Source of the DNA: JBNPEO01 sp050490315
GTDB lineage: Bacteria; Actinomycetota; Actinomycetes; Actinomycetales; Micrococcaceae
Reading direction: 5' to 3'
Length of the DNA: 64,000 bases
NCBI RefSeq assembly: GCF_050490315.1
Contig: NZ_JBNPEO010000011.1
Span: 29,721-93,720 of the forward strand
Part shown: positions 25,424 to 34,281 of the stretch, piece after piece
How the letters are laid out: the number at the start of each line of letters is the position of its first letter
Position numbering within the stretch: the first letter of the stretch is position 1
Made by a program: the position numbers and the translations under genes
The notes under the pieces: generated by a model
The model's database searches: none
What the model was told of the DNA's origin: nothing
What the model saw: only the letters and a program-made list of their open reading frames with translations

Positions 25424-28400
25424 CTACTCCACAACGAGAAGTAGGTCACCGCCTTGAACTTGTTCCACTGGCCCCACTGCAAGACGGCTCACGGTACCGG
25501 CAATCGGCGTGGTGATGGATGCTTCCATCTTCATGGCTTCAATAGTGGCAACCGTATCGCCGGCCTTGAGCTCATCGCCTACCTTGACGGCCAGAGTGAC
25601 AGCACCAGCAAACGGCGCTGCCAAATGACCTGCAATGGAGGTATCGGCTTTCTCGGCCGTCTTGACGTTGCTGACCACTGATTTATCCCTCACTACAACT
25701 GGGCGCGATTGACCATTGAGCGTGGTCATGACGGTGCGCATTCCCTTCTCATCCGGCTCGGAGACGGCCTCTAGGGAGGCGATCAGCCGAACGCCTTTCT
25801 CGAGCTCGATCACGTGCTCTTCGCCGTGCTGCAACCCGTACAAGTAATCACGAGTGTCCAGCACTGACAAGTTGCCGTACTGTTCGCGGCTCTTGTTGTA
25901 GTCCTGAGTGGGTCCAGCGAAGAGCAACCGGTTCAGCGTACTGCGTCGAGTTGCCGAATCTTTGCTCAACGATTCGCTGTCCTCGGTACTGAGCTCAACG
26001 TCCCGTACCTTGATACTTCTGCCCTGCAGAGCCTTGGTGCGGAATGGTTCCGGCCAGCCGCCTGGCGGATCGCCCAATTCGCCAGAGAGAAAGCCAATGA
26101 CCGAGTCAGGAATATCAAATTTCTGCGGGTTCTCTTCAAAGTCAGCCGGGTCAGCGTTGAGACCGACCAAGTGCAGGGCCAGGTCTCCCACTACTTTCGA
26201 GGACGGTGTGACCTTCACAAGACGGCCCAGAATACGGTCTGCAGCCGTGTACATGTCCTCGATTGCTTCGAAGCGTTCACCCAGTCCTAAGGCAATTGCT
26301 TGCTGGCGAAGGTTAGAGAGCTGGCCGCCAGGAATTTCATGCTGGTACACCCGCCCAGTTGGTGCCGCCAGCCCGGATTCAAACGGAGCATAAACCTTGC
26401 GAACCGCTTCCCAATAGGGTTCAAGTGCGCCAACGTTGCTTAAGCTCAAGCCGGTATCGCGCTCAGTGTGCGCCAAGGCGGCCACGAGTGCAGACATGGC
26501 CGGCTGGCTCGTTGTCCCGGCCAACGCGGCCGAGGCAACGTCAACCGCATCTACGCCAGCGTTAATGGCTGCCATCAACGTAGCTAGCTGACCGCCAGCG
26601 GTATCGTGCGTGTGCAAATGAACCGGGAGGTCAAAACGCTCACGTAGAGCCGTGACCAGCTTGGCTGCCGCCGCCGGACGGAGGAGCCCCGCCATGTCCT
26701 TGATCGCCAAGATGTGAGCACCAGCATCAACAATCCGCTGCGCCAAATCAAGATAGTAATCCAAGGTGTAGAGGTCCTCGGCCGGGTCCAGAAGGTCGCC
26801 TGTGTAGCACAACGCCACTTCGGCGACTGCTGTGCCCGTTGCGCGAACAGCGCTGATAGCGGGGGCCATCTGATTCACGTCATTGAGCGCATCGAAAATA
26901 CGGAAAACGTCAATGCCGGTAGCTGCGGCTTCCGCCACAAAGGCTTCAGTAACTTCAGTGGGATAGGGAGTGTAGCCGACGGTGTTACGTCCACGCAGGA
27001 GCATTTGAAGACAAATGTTGGGCATGGCCTTCCGCAGCGCGGCCAACCGATCCCAGGGGTCTTCACCCAAGAACCTCAGGGCGACGTCGTAAGTGGCACC
27101 ACCCCACGCTTCAACTGAAAATAGTTCAGGAAGCAATTGGGAAACTGCCGGCCCTGCAGCAACCAGGTCCTTGGTACGTACCCGAGTAGCGAGAAGTGAC
27201 TGGTGGGCATCCCGGAACGTTGTGTCGGTGACGGCCACGGCCTGTTGCTCGCGTAGCGCCTTGGCGAATCCTTCCGGCCCTAGCTCGGCGAGACGCTGGC
27301 GTGAACCTGAGGGAAGTTCCCCGCTGGTGTTTCCACGCTCAGGTAACTTGCGGGCTGGACCGTGAGTCACAGTCGGTTCGCCATTGGGTTTATTAACAGT
27401 AACTTCGGCGAGCCAGGTTAATAGTTTGGTGCCTCGATCTGCTGAGCCACGGGCTTTGAGCAGTTCAGGACGCTCGTCAATAAAGGAAGTGGCCACGTTG
27501 CCGGCAATAAACTCTGGATCTTCGAGCACCGCCTGGAGGAAAGCGATGTTTGTGGAGACCCCACGAATACGGAACTCAGCCAAGGCTCGCCGGGCGCGAG
27601 CCACGGCTGCGGGGTAATCACGGCCACGGCACGTTAGTTTGACCAACATTGAATCAAAGTGCGGACTGATCTCGGCACCAGAGTAGACAGTTCCGCCGTC
27701 GAGCCTTACACCAGCGCCACCTGCTGAACGGTAGCCGGTAATCTTTCCCACGTCAGGACGGAATCCATTAGCCGGATCCTCAGTGGTGATACGGCACTGA
27801 AGCGCTGCTCCCTTGAGCTGGACCGTGTCTTGAGACAAACCAAGATCAGCCAAGGTCTGTCCCGAGGCGATGCGCATCTGAGCCTGTACCAGGTCCACGT
27901 CCGTCACTTCCTCAGTGACGGTGTGCTCTACCTGGATTCGAGGGTTCATTTCGATAAATACGTGCTGTCCAGCGCGCTCGCCAACAGTGTCCACAAGGAA
28001 CTCAACGGTTCCCGCGTTTACATAGTTCAGGGCCTTCGCAAACTTGATTGCGTCCCGGTACAACGCCTGGCGGATGTTTTCATCGAGGTTGGGGGCCGGA
28101 GCAATCTCAACCACTTTTTGGTGACGGCGCTGGAGTGAACAATCACGTTCAAAGAGGTGAATAACGTTGCCGTCACCGTCGGCCAAAATCTGAACCTCAA
28201 TATGGCGTGGCCGCAGAACCGCCTGCTCCAAAAACATGGTGGGGTCACCGAAAGCCGAATCAGCTTCACGCATGGCCGCATGAAGTGCCTCAGGCAATTC
28301 CTCACGAGTGTCCACGCGACGCATGCCACGTCCACCGCCGCCGGCAACGGCCTTGGCGAAAATGGGGAACCCAATCTCGTCCGCTGCAGCAATCAACTCA

Positions 28401-28825
28401 TCCACGTCTTTGGACGGCTTGCTTGAATTGAGCACCGGCACACCGGCCTTGCGCGCCGCAGCGAGGGCAGCAACCTTGTTGCCAGCAAGTTCTAATACCT
28501 CTGCTGGCGGACCCACAAAAGTGATCCCCGCGGCTTTGGCAGCACGGGCCAGATCAGGATTTTCAGACAAAAAGCCGTAGCCGGGGTAAATGGCGTCTGC
28601 TCCGGCTTCCTTGGCAACCCGGACAATCTCATCCACGTCCAGGTAAGCCCTCACCGGATGGCCTTCTTCACCAATCAAGTACGCTTCGTCAGCCTTTTGA
28701 CGGTGGATCGAGTTGCGATCTTCTTGAGGGAAAACAGCAACGGTTTTAGCACCGAGTTCATATCCAGCCCTGAAGGCACGGATAGCAATCTCGCCACGGT
28801 TGGCCACCAAAATTTTGGAAAACAT
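25424..28825 (-). CDS. pyc: Pyruvate carboxylase
   Basis: Anaplerotic, biotin-dependent enzyme (1133 aa): pyruvate + bicarbonate + ATP to oxaloacetate. Domain order is biotin carboxylase (FSKILVANRGEIAIR; ATP-grasp GGGGRGMRRV), carboxyltransferase (DTTFRDAHQSLLATRVRT with metal site HLHTHDTAGGQL) and biotin carrier (EAMKMEAS, biotinyl-Lys ~1099). The upstream in-frame extension is rejected because ATG 28825 has AGGAG seven bases upstream and matches the family start. A single-chain form, as in other Actinobacteria. Confidence 0.97.
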   Translation of the reverse strand: MFSKILVANRGEIAIRAFRAGYELGAKTVAVFPQEDRNSIHRQKADEAYLIGEEGHPVRAYLDVDEIVRVAKEAGADAIYPGYGFLSENPDLARAAKAAGITFVGPPAEVLELAGNKVAALAAARKAGVPVLNSSKPSKDVDELIAAADEIGFPIFAKAVAGGGGRGMRRVDTREELPEALHAAMREADSAFGDPTMFLEQAVLRPRHIEVQILADGDGNVIHLFERDCSLQRRHQKVVEIAPAPNLDENIRQALYRDAIKFAKALNYVNAGTVEFLVDTVGERAGQHVFIEMNPRIQVEHTVTEEVTDVDLVQAQMRIASGQTLADLGLSQDTVQLKGAALQCRITTEDPANGFRPDVGKITGYRSAGGAGVRLDGGTVYSGAEISPHFDSMLVKLTCRGRDYPAAVARARRALAEFRIRGVSTNIAFLQAVLEDPEFIAGNVATSFIDERPELLKARGSADRGTKLLTWLAEVTVNKPNGEPTVTHGPARKLPERGNTSGELPSGSRQRLAELGPEGFAKALREQQAVAVTDTTFRDAHQSLLATRVRTKDLVAAGPAVSQLLPELFSVEAWGGATYDVALRFLGEDPWDRLAALRKAMPNICLQMLLRGRNTVGYTPYPTEVTEAFVAEAAATGIDVFRIFDALNDVNQMAPAISAVRATGTAVAEVALCYTGDLLDPAEDLYTLDYYLDLAQRIVDAGAHILAIKDMAGLLRPAAAAKLVTALRERFDLPVHLHTHDTAGGQLATLMAAINAGVDAVDVASAALAGTTSQPAMSALVAALAHTERDTGLSLSNVGALEPYWEAVRKVYAPFESGLAAPTGRVYQHEIPGGQLSNLRQQAIALGLGERFEAIEDMYTAADRILGRLVKVTPSSKVVGDLALHLVGLNADPADFEENPQKFDIPDSVIGFLSGELGDPPGGWPEPFRTKALQGRSIKVRDVELSTEDSESLSKDSATRRSTLNRLLFAGPTQDYNKSREQYGNLSVLDTRDYLYGLQHGEEHVIELEKGVRLIASLEAVSEPDEKGMRTVMTTLNGQSRPVVVRDKSVVSNVKTAEKADTSIAGHLAAPFAGAVTLAVKVGDELKAGDTVATIEAMKMEASITTPIAGTVSRLAVGPVEQVQGGDLLLVVE

Positions 28826-29062
28826 GCTGCTCCTGCATCCTCGCGGGTAGTGAGACGGTTGCTCACAGTTTGTTTCACGCCCAATAGCGAACACAAGCTA
28901 GTGTGATCGGTATTACAGTTTATGCGATTTTGGTGTCCTGACCCTAGTTCATCGGCTGCGCCAACCGTGGCCGCAATGGCGCCTAGTTCTTGGGCGAGTC
29001 TGGCCGCGTGCCAGAAAAGTGGACCAAATCCCCTAGCAGCACAACATATGATGGATGGGGAC

Positions 29063-29076
29063 ACTGACTAGTCAGT
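29063..29076. promoter_or_regulatory. 14-bp perfect palindrome upstream of the orphan parA-like gene
   Basis: ACTGACTAGTCAGT lies 51 bases before the parA-like GTG start and about 240 bases upstream of pyc, in a 301-base divergent intergenic region (28826-29126). The size and symmetry are typical of TetR- or GntR-type operators. No regulator gene sits next to it. The rest of the gap shows no ORF or RNA gene that could be supported. Confidence 0.45.
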
Positions 29077-29126
29077 CTGCGTCCCTCGGCGGAAATTCAG
29101 CAACAGCGTGAGGTTTTGATCTACCA

Positions 29127-29927
29127 GTGCAAGTTGTAAGTATCAGCAGTCTCAAGGGCGGCGTCGGTAAGACGTCGGTCACCACAGGGCTCGCTTCCTC
29201 CGCCCTCGCCGCCGGTGTACGCACTCTGGTGATTGATTTGGATCCCCATGGCGATTCCTCAACGGCTCTCGGCGCTCCCACCGGCTCATTAGACATCGGC
29301 CGAATGCTCAAGGCACCCCGGCGTGCGCACTTGTCTGAAAATGTAGTCCCGAGCGCTTGGACAACACACCAAAGAAACACTGCCGGCGGAACATTAGACG
29401 TAGCCGTTGGTTCAGCATTTACCGGCATTTACGATCGGCCGGACTTGGGCAAGAGGAACCTTCGCCGGCTCGCCAACGTCCTTGCCGGGGTGGATCAGTA
29501 CCAATTGGTCCTGATCGACTGCCCACCGTCACTGAACGGGCTCACCCGGATGGCGTGGACCGCAAGCGACAACGTGGTTCTGGTGGCCGAACCGGGATTG
29601 TTCTCGGTAGCCGGCACTGAGCGCACCATACGCGCCATTGAATTGTTCAAGCGCGAGTTTGCCCCCTCGCTCACTGCTGCCGGAATTGTTGCCAACCGCG
29701 TCCGGAGCACCTCGAGCGAACACGCCTACCGGCTTGATGAAATGCGTTCCATGTTCGGACCGCTGCTGCTGGAGCCCTACATCCCGGAGCAAGCTAACTG
29801 GCAACAGATCCAAGGCGCCGCACACTCCGTGCACCACTGGCCCGGCGAATCCGCCCGCAGCAGCGCTGCCCTCTTCGACGAGCTGCTGGCTGCTGTCCGC
29901 AAACAGGGCAAACAAACACGCCGCTAA
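29127..29927 (+). CDS. ParA-like partition ATPase, orphan (no ParB)
   Basis: A 266-aa ATPase with deviant Walker A LKGGVGKTSVTTGLA (near residue 9), DLDPHGDSSTALG and the Walker B-type LVLIDCPPSLNGL. The C-terminal NRVRSTSSEHAYRL and basic end KQGKQTRR fit non-specific DNA or membrane contact. No parB or parS is seen beside it; a MerR-type gene lies downstream on the other strand. It differs from the chromosomal ParA at 41.3 kb in lacking an N-terminal extension. Start GTG; ribosome-binding site weak. Cargo unknown. Confidence 0.82.
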   Translation: MQVVSISSLKGGVGKTSVTTGLASSALAAGVRTLVIDLDPHGDSSTALGAPTGSLDIGRMLKAPRRAHLSENVVPSAWTTHQRNTAGGTLDVAVGSAFTGIYDRPDLGKRNLRRLANVLAGVDQYQLVLIDCPPSLNGLTRMAWTASDNVVLVAEPGLFSVAGTERTIRAIELFKREFAPSLTAAGIVANRVRSTSSEHAYRLDEMRSMFGPLLLEPYIPEQANWQQIQGAAHSVHHWPGESARSSAALFDELLAAVRKQGKQTRR

Positions 29928-30020
29928 TAACTAGACCAGCTGGACTTGGACCTGTTTCCTGAAGCAGTCTTGGCTCGACGCTAGGTTTTGGACGTGCCTT
30001 CTTGGCGCCTCTGTGGACGC

Positions 30021-30077
30021 AAAAAAATTCCCGTTTCTACCTTCTGTGCCCTCAAACCCAAGGTATAAAACGGGAAT
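30021..30077 (-). terminator. Intrinsic terminator after the merR gene
   Basis: On the minus strand, ATTCCCGTTTTATACCTT pairs with AAGGTAGAAACGGGAAT (one mismatch) and is followed by seven T residues (30027-30021). It lies 39 bases past the merR stop. On the plus strand the same stem could also end the parA-like transcript. Confidence 0.88.
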
Positions 30078-30115
30078 CCTGAGCCACTAGAGGGTGGCCT
30101 GAAATGTTGCTGAGA

Positions 30116-30709
30116 CTAACTGACTTTACGTGCTGCGCGGCGCTTGCTGAGCTCGTCATCCGGGAACGACTGGTCAATAGCGTGCTCGCTAGGCAGAAGT
30201 GCCAAGCTGCCTTCAACCTCACGCCAAACGCGCCCAACGGCGATACCAAATACGCCCTGGCCACCCTGAACCAAGTCAATAACCTCGTCTGCGGAAGTGC
30301 ACTCATAGACGCTCGCGCCGTCACTCATCAACGTAATTTGAGCGAGGTCTTCAACGCCGCGTTCACGCAAATGCTCCACGGCAGTGCGGATTTGCTGCAG
30401 GGATACCCCAGTGTCCAAAAGGCGCTTAACCACCTTCAGGACCAAAATGTCACGGAAGCTATAGAGTCTTTGCGAGCCCGAGCCGGCTGCGCCGCGAACG
30501 GCAGGTTCTACCAATCCGGTGCGAGCCCAGTAGTCCAGCTGACGGTAGGTAATACCTGCGGCTTTGCACGCCGTCGGGCCACGGTAGCCAGCGTCCTCGT
30601 CCAACACGGGAAGGTCCTCGGTGAACAGCAGGCCCTGCGCTCCGGCAGGAAGGGCATTGCTGCCCGTTGTGGCGCGCTTTAGCTCGCCAGCTTCGCCCAT
30701 TGGACTCAC
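30116..30709 (-). CDS. MerR-family transcriptional regulator
   Basis: A 197-aa regulator with a central MerR helix-turn-helix (TACKAAGITYRQLDYWARTGLV, about residues 47-68) and wing (RLYSFRDILVLKVVKRLLDTG), after a ~40-aa N-terminal extension. The C-terminal part (SDGASVYECTSADEVIDLVQGGQGVFGIAV) is the domain typical of the actinobacterial MerR partner of FtsR. No metal-binding cysteines. Strong AGGAGG seven bases before the GTG. It is the last gene of the gcvH-garA-ftsR-nuclease-merR set. Target genes are not known from sequence. Confidence 0.87.
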   Translation of the reverse strand: MSPMGEAGELKRATTGSNALPAGAQGLLFTEDLPVLDEDAGYRGPTACKAAGITYRQLDYWARTGLVEPAVRGAAGSGSQRLYSFRDILVLKVVKRLLDTGVSLQQIRTAVEHLRERGVEDLAQITLMSDGASVYECTSADEVIDLVQGGQGVFGIAVGRVWREVEGSLALLPSEHAIDQSFPDDELSKRRAARKVS

Positions 30710-30936
30710 GTAAACCCTCCTCGACTAAAGCTCCCAGGGGGAGTTGCATCCCTGCTGAACGGTTCTATAGCTGGTGCTACAAAAACTCAGTCGTGTAATT
30801 TCAACGACCGTCTACCCTCCAGTGTGAACCGGTGGGCCGCAGGATGCAATGGGAACTTGATACTTCGACGTTAGAGCCGTGCAGCCCTTAGGTCAAAGAC
30901 GTTCGAGGCAATTTCGCGCCGTGTCGGAACTTTCAG

Positions 30937-30954
30937 CCTCAACTTTAACCTTAA
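30937..30954 (-). promoter_or_regulatory. Tandem hexamers TTAAGG-TTAAAG-TTGAGG upstream of merR
   Basis: On the minus strand three consecutive six-base words TTAAGG, TTAAAG and TTGAGG are followed by CTGAAAGTT. They start seven bases past the nuclease stop and lie about 230 bases before merR. The 252-base gap (30710-30961) otherwise holds a -10-like TATAGA near 30772 but no ORF. Candidate binding site for one of the two MerR-type regulators of this cluster. Confidence 0.4.
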
Positions 30955-30961
30955 CGTGACA

Positions 30962-31474
30962 TTAGCCTTGGAAATCTTCCGGTTCTACGTCGTCTAGGAA
31001 CTCCCTGAACCGCCGCAATTCACGCTCTTCGTCCACGGTCGTGGCTTCCACAGCGTCGCTACCGTCTTCGCTGTCGCCATTGTCCGCAATTCGGACCCCA
31101 GCTTCGTCAACAACTTGCTCCGCGCACCAAATACGGCAATGCGCCCGAAGTGCCAATGCCAAGGCGTCTGACGCCCGCGAGTTAACTGTTGTGCCGTCGT
31201 CGAACTGTATTTGCCCAAAAAAGACGTTGTCTTCAACGGCCACAATATTGACGAGCGCTATCGAATGTCCGAGTGCGTGGATAGCGTCCACCATCAGGTC
31301 ATGTGTCATGGGACGCGGCGGGATGATTCCCTGCTGTGCAAGGGCAATGGCACTCGCCTCTGGTGTTCCAATCCAAATCGGAATGTGGCGGTCTCCCCCG
31401 ATCTCCCGCAAAAGGACTAGCGGTTGATTGGATGGCAGTTCAATGCGAACTCCCACAAGCTCCACTTCAATCAT
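30962..31474 (-). CDS. Bifunctional nuclease family (DUF151) protein
   Basis: A 170-aa protein with the BFN domain start IEVELVGVRIELPSNQPLVLL, GDRHIPIWIGTPEASAIAL and RASDALALALR. In plants the family has RNase/DNase activity; the bacterial role is unclear. The C-terminal ~35 residues are very acidic (EDGSDAVEATTVDEERELR). The ATG overlaps the ftsR stop by one base (TGATG), so the two are coupled. Conserved position between ftsR and merR in Actinobacteria. Confidence 0.88.
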   Translation of the reverse strand: MIEVELVGVRIELPSNQPLVLLREIGGDRHIPIWIGTPEASAIALAQQGIIPPRPMTHDLMVDAIHALGHSIALVNIVAVEDNVFFGQIQFDDGTTVNSRASDALALALRAHCRIWCAEQVVDEAGVRIADNGDSEDGSDAVEATTVDEERELRRFREFLDDVEPEDFQG

Positions 31475-32196
31475 CAGGAGTCCATGCGGGCGATGCGATC
31501 CTGCACAAGAGCACGGTGCAAGGTCAAGCAGAGTTCGCTGATCTCACGCGCAGCCTCAGCGGCGCGAGCCTGGGAGGCTGCATCTCGGCGCGAGGAGAGC
31601 GGAGAGACGGCACGCTCTACCAAGCCGAATTCACGCTCCGCTGCGGCCTGGAAGGGACGCAAGTGGCGCGGTTCCAAGCCATGGCTCTCTAATTGCACAC
31701 AGGCTTTGGCCACCTGGAGCGCATGCTCATCAAAGCGGCCGTTGCTGTGCTGAATGAGTCCGAAACTTAACAAGGACTGCAAGAGCGGAACACTGGCCCC
31801 GGATTCGGTCCGGAGTTGCTCCTCAGTCAGGGCGCGCACCCTACCTGTCATCTCGGCAGCGAATTCGTCCGAGACAATCCGAGGTGAGACCTTCACGCCA
31901 GGTGGAAGATTCTCTGGGCGTTCGCCTCTGTCAATGGCGTCAAGGTAGTCCTTGATGACCTTCAAAGGCAGATATTGGTCGCGCTGAAGCGAAAGCACAA
32001 AACGCAATCGCTCAACGTCATTCTCCGAATACTGTCTGTAGCCAGCCGGCGTCCGATTCGGGGTAATTAACCCTTTTTCCTCGAGGAATCGAATTTTGGA
32101 CGCGGTCATAGTTGGGAAGTCGTCGCTCAACTGAGCCAAAACTTCACCAATGTTCAGGACACGCGGTCCTGAGCGTTCAGCGTGTGCAAGTACCAC
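31474..32196 (-). CDS. ftsR: MerR-type regulator FtsR
   Basis: A 240-aa regulator: N-terminal winged helix (LNIGEVLAQLSDDFPTMTAS, then KIRFLEEKGLITPNRTPAGY) and a helical C-terminal domain. In Corynebacterium glutamicum the homologue activates ftsZ and affects cell shape. The neighbours garA and gcvH upstream and DUF151/merR downstream match the conserved actinobacterial cluster. GTG start, with a poor ribosome-binding site, 26 bases after garA. No effector-binding cysteines. Confidence 0.87.
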   Translation of the reverse strand: MVLAHAERSGPRVLNIGEVLAQLSDDFPTMTASKIRFLEEKGLITPNRTPAGYRQYSENDVERLRFVLSLQRDQYLPLKVIKDYLDAIDRGERPENLPPGVKVSPRIVSDEFAAEMTGRVRALTEEQLRTESGASVPLLQSLLSFGLIQHSNGRFDEHALQVAKACVQLESHGLEPRHLRPFQAAAEREFGLVERAVSPLSSRRDAASQARAAEAAREISELCLTLHRALVQDRIARMDS

Positions 32197-32222
32197 TTAT
32201 GCCTAACTACCGACTCTTCGGA

Positions 32223-32705
32223 CTAAACATTGCCAGGCGCTGGCGCCTGGCTCAGGTAGAACGTCAGGCGGAACTTGCCGATCTGGACCTCGTTGCCGCT
32301 TTTGAGCACCAAACGGTCAACGCGGTCATGGTTGACGTAGGTTCCGTTGAGGCTTCCGGTGTCAACCACCTCAAAGCTGTTAGCGGTGCGGCGAAACTCA
32401 ACATGCCGACGCGAAACTGTGACGTCGTCGAGAAAGATGTCTGCCTCTGGGTGACGGCCCGCCGTAGTGACGTCAGTGTCTAGAAGGAACCGCGCACCAG
32501 CATTCGGGCCCGAGTGTGCGATCAGGAGAGCCGAACCCGCCGGAAGCGCGTCAACGGAAGAAACTTCCTCGGCGCTGAGTTTAGGAGCTGCACTGGGTGC
32601 GCCAAGAAGAGGTGCCAATTGAATCGAGGTGGTCTCGGAGGCGTTCAACTTCTCACGGTCGGCACTCAGTCCGTTCTGGGTGTGGTTCCGCTCATCCCCG
32701 GCCAT
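32223..32705 (-). CDS. garA: FHA-domain metabolic regulator GarA/OdhI
   Basis: A 160-aa forkhead-associated protein that, when unphosphorylated, inhibits 2-oxoglutarate dehydrogenase and related enzymes. The N-terminal phosphorylation motif ETTS is intact (E24-T25-T26-S27), as in GarA and OdhI, where PknB and PknG act on the two threonines. The FHA domain spans about 60-150: AGRHPEADIFLDDVTVSRRH and GSLNGTYVN. ATG 32705 is chosen over the upstream start because GGAG precedes it by six bases. A PknL-type PASTA kinase elsewhere in the window is one possible upstream kinase. Confidence 0.92.
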   Translation of the reverse strand: MAGDERNHTQNGLSADREKLNASETTSIQLAPLLGAPSAAPKLSAEEVSSVDALPAGSALLIAHSGPNAGARFLLDTDVTTAGRHPEADIFLDDVTVSRRHVEFRRTANSFEVVDTGSLNGTYVNHDRVDRLVLKSGNEVQIGKFRLTFYLSQAPAPGNV

Positions 32706-32754
32706 GGGTATCTCCTCTATCGCTTGACTGGAGTTATCCAGCATGAGTGCTGTA

Positions 32755-32781
32755 TTTCTAGGCGGGCTCCCCGCCTAGAAA
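32755..32781 (-). terminator. Stem-loop directly after gcvH
   Basis: TTTCTAGGCGGG and CCCGCCTAGAAA form a perfect 12-bp stem with a three-base loop, starting one base past the gcvH stop. The distal arm ends in AAATAC on the minus strand rather than a T-run, so it may be a weak terminator or an attenuator that lowers garA relative to gcvH. Confidence 0.6.
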
Positions 32782-33168
32782 CTAGCCTACCTGTTGTTCG
32801 TACTCCGAAGCACTGAGCAGGGACGATGCTACGTCCGCATCAGTGACCTTGACTTCGAACAACCATCCCTCACCATAAGGGTCCGAGTTGATCAGGGCAG
32901 GATCAGTGTCCAGAGACTCGTTACGAGCAACCACTTCACCGGCCACTGGTGCGTAGATGTCGCTGACACTCTTCGTGGATTCCACTTCACCCACAACGTC
33001 GTTTGCGGTGAGCGTGGCGCCGACCTCAGGCATCTGCGCGTACACAACGTCACCCAAGGCATCTTGTGCGAAATCGGTGATACCAACGCGAACAACACCA
33101 TTCTCGTCAGCAGCGGAGACCCATTCGTGCTCAGCGGTGTAGGAAAGATCTGCGGGGATGTTGCTCAT
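32782..33168 (-). CDS. gcvH: Glycine cleavage system H protein
   Basis: Lipoyl-carrier protein (128 aa) of the glycine cleavage complex. The lipoylated Lys is K66 in VESTKSVSDI, after VGITDFAQDALGDVV. Length and ending are normal. gcvP and gcvT are not in the window; a lone gcvH before garA is a common actinobacterial layout. No glycine riboswitch is seen in the 108 bases upstream. A -10-like TATACT lies there on the minus strand. Confidence 0.95.
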   Translation of the reverse strand: MSNIPADLSYTAEHEWVSAADENGVVRVGITDFAQDALGDVVYAQMPEVGATLTANDVVGEVESTKSVSDIYAPVAGEVVARNESLDTDPALINSDPYGEGWLFEVKVTDADVASSLLSASEYEQQVG

Positions 33169-33276
33169 CGGATGCCTTTCGTCAGGATGTCAGCAGCATT
33201 AATGGCGTAGTCACCATCGCACAAAGTATAGGCACAATTGACCGGGTAAAGGGCGGTCCTCTGAGATGATGTGGTC

Positions 33277-33996
33277 ATGAGCAAAGAAGCAACAGTGCAA
33301 ACTACTGCCACCGAACGAAAAAGAGGCAACTGGGTTGCCAAACTTGTCCTCATTGTGGTGGCCATAGCCATCGCCGTGGTTGCCTACTTCATCCTCGCCG
33401 CCATTTTGCCTCGCTGGTGGGCGGACACGATCGCGGGCCAGATCAAGCGTGATCTAGGAGCCAGCATCCTGGTAGGCGTATTCTATGGATTTGTTTTTAC
33501 CTTTGTGCCGCTGTTGGTTGCTTGGCAAGCAACCAACAAGCGGGTGTCTTGGCCATGGAAGTTTGTGATTGTCCTAATTGCTGTAGCCATTGCCACTCCA
33601 AATCTCCTAACCGCCGGGATTCTTATTGGTTCTTCCGAATCAGCGCACGCTGGTCAACGCACACTTAGCATTGACGCCGGATTCTTCTCAACCTGGACCA
33701 CCATCTCTGCAATCGCTGCAGCGGTCATCTTTGTCATCCTGTTGATTCTGTGGACCGCGTGGCGCCGCAATCGCCGAACCGTTAAGCGCCTCAAAACGGA
33801 ACAGCGCGCACAAGAACTAAACGTTCGTGATTCTGAGAAGCGCAGAGCAGAAGAGGCCAAAGAAGCTGAGCGCCAGCAAGTTATTGCCCAGCGCAACATC
33901 GCTTCGGAAACCGAACGCCGACGCGCGGCTGAGTCAGAACGCGATTCGCTCCGCCAACCTCAGAGCACTGTGGAAGACCAAGGCGACGTCCGTTAG
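33277..33996 (+). CDS. Multi-helix membrane protein with C-terminal coiled coil, function unknown
   Basis: A 239-aa protein with four hydrophobic segments (about 20-44, 65-85, 97-116 and 138-162) followed by ~75 highly charged residues (Arg/Glu/Ala, e.g. EKRRAEEAKEAERQQVIAQR) that should form a cytoplasmic coiled coil. ATG 33277 chosen; an in-frame GTG lies two codons upstream. No recognised family. Divergent from gcvH, convergent with tRNA-Pro. The shape suggests a scaffold or envelope-stress protein, but no role can be assigned. Confidence 0.75.
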   Translation: MSKEATVQTTATERKRGNWVAKLVLIVVAIAIAVVAYFILAAILPRWWADTIAGQIKRDLGASILVGVFYGFVFTFVPLLVAWQATNKRVSWPWKFVIVLIAVAIATPNLLTAGILIGSSESAHAGQRTLSIDAGFFSTWTTISAIAAAVIFVILLILWTAWRRNRRTVKRLKTEQRAQELNVRDSEKRRAEEAKEAERQQVIAQRNIASETERRRAAESERDSLRQPQSTVEDQGDVR

Positions 33997-34070
33997 GTCA
34001 CGGAATGCTCGGCCCTAAGACATCCGGGACGAGCATTCCAAACTAAGTGACCCATACAACCAAAACAAAA

Positions 34071-34100
34071 GGTCCCGGAAACTGAAAAGTTTCCGGGACC
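34071..34100. terminator. Bidirectional terminator next to tRNA-Pro
   Basis: GGTCCCGGAAACT and AGTTTCCGGGACC form a perfect 13-bp stem with a four-base loop. TTTTT follows on the plus strand and CCTTTTGTTTTGG on the minus strand. It can stop both the membrane-protein transcript and the tRNA transcript. Confidence 0.9.
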
Positions 34101-34107
34101 TTTTTGC

Positions 34108-34184
<77 letters not shown>

Positions 34185-34281
34185 CCTTACCTGACCGTTA
34201 TCGCTGTTCGCGGCCGTTCAAGCAACGCGTACTAGCTTATACGAATGCAGGTCTAATGAGAAATCGAAACCCCCCTCGGTT

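Noticed and set aside
28826..28894. N-terminal extension of pyruvate carboxylase
   Set aside because: The internal ATG at 28825 has an ideal ribosome-binding site and the family N-terminus; the extra residues look like translated leader.
30104..30682. 192-aa plus-strand ORF
   Set aside because: It lies fully opposite merR, which has a clear helix-turn-helix, a strong ribosome-binding site and its own terminator.
33169..33276. Glycine riboswitch upstream of gcvH
   Set aside because: The leader is only about 100 bases and shows none of the paired glycine-aptamer cores.
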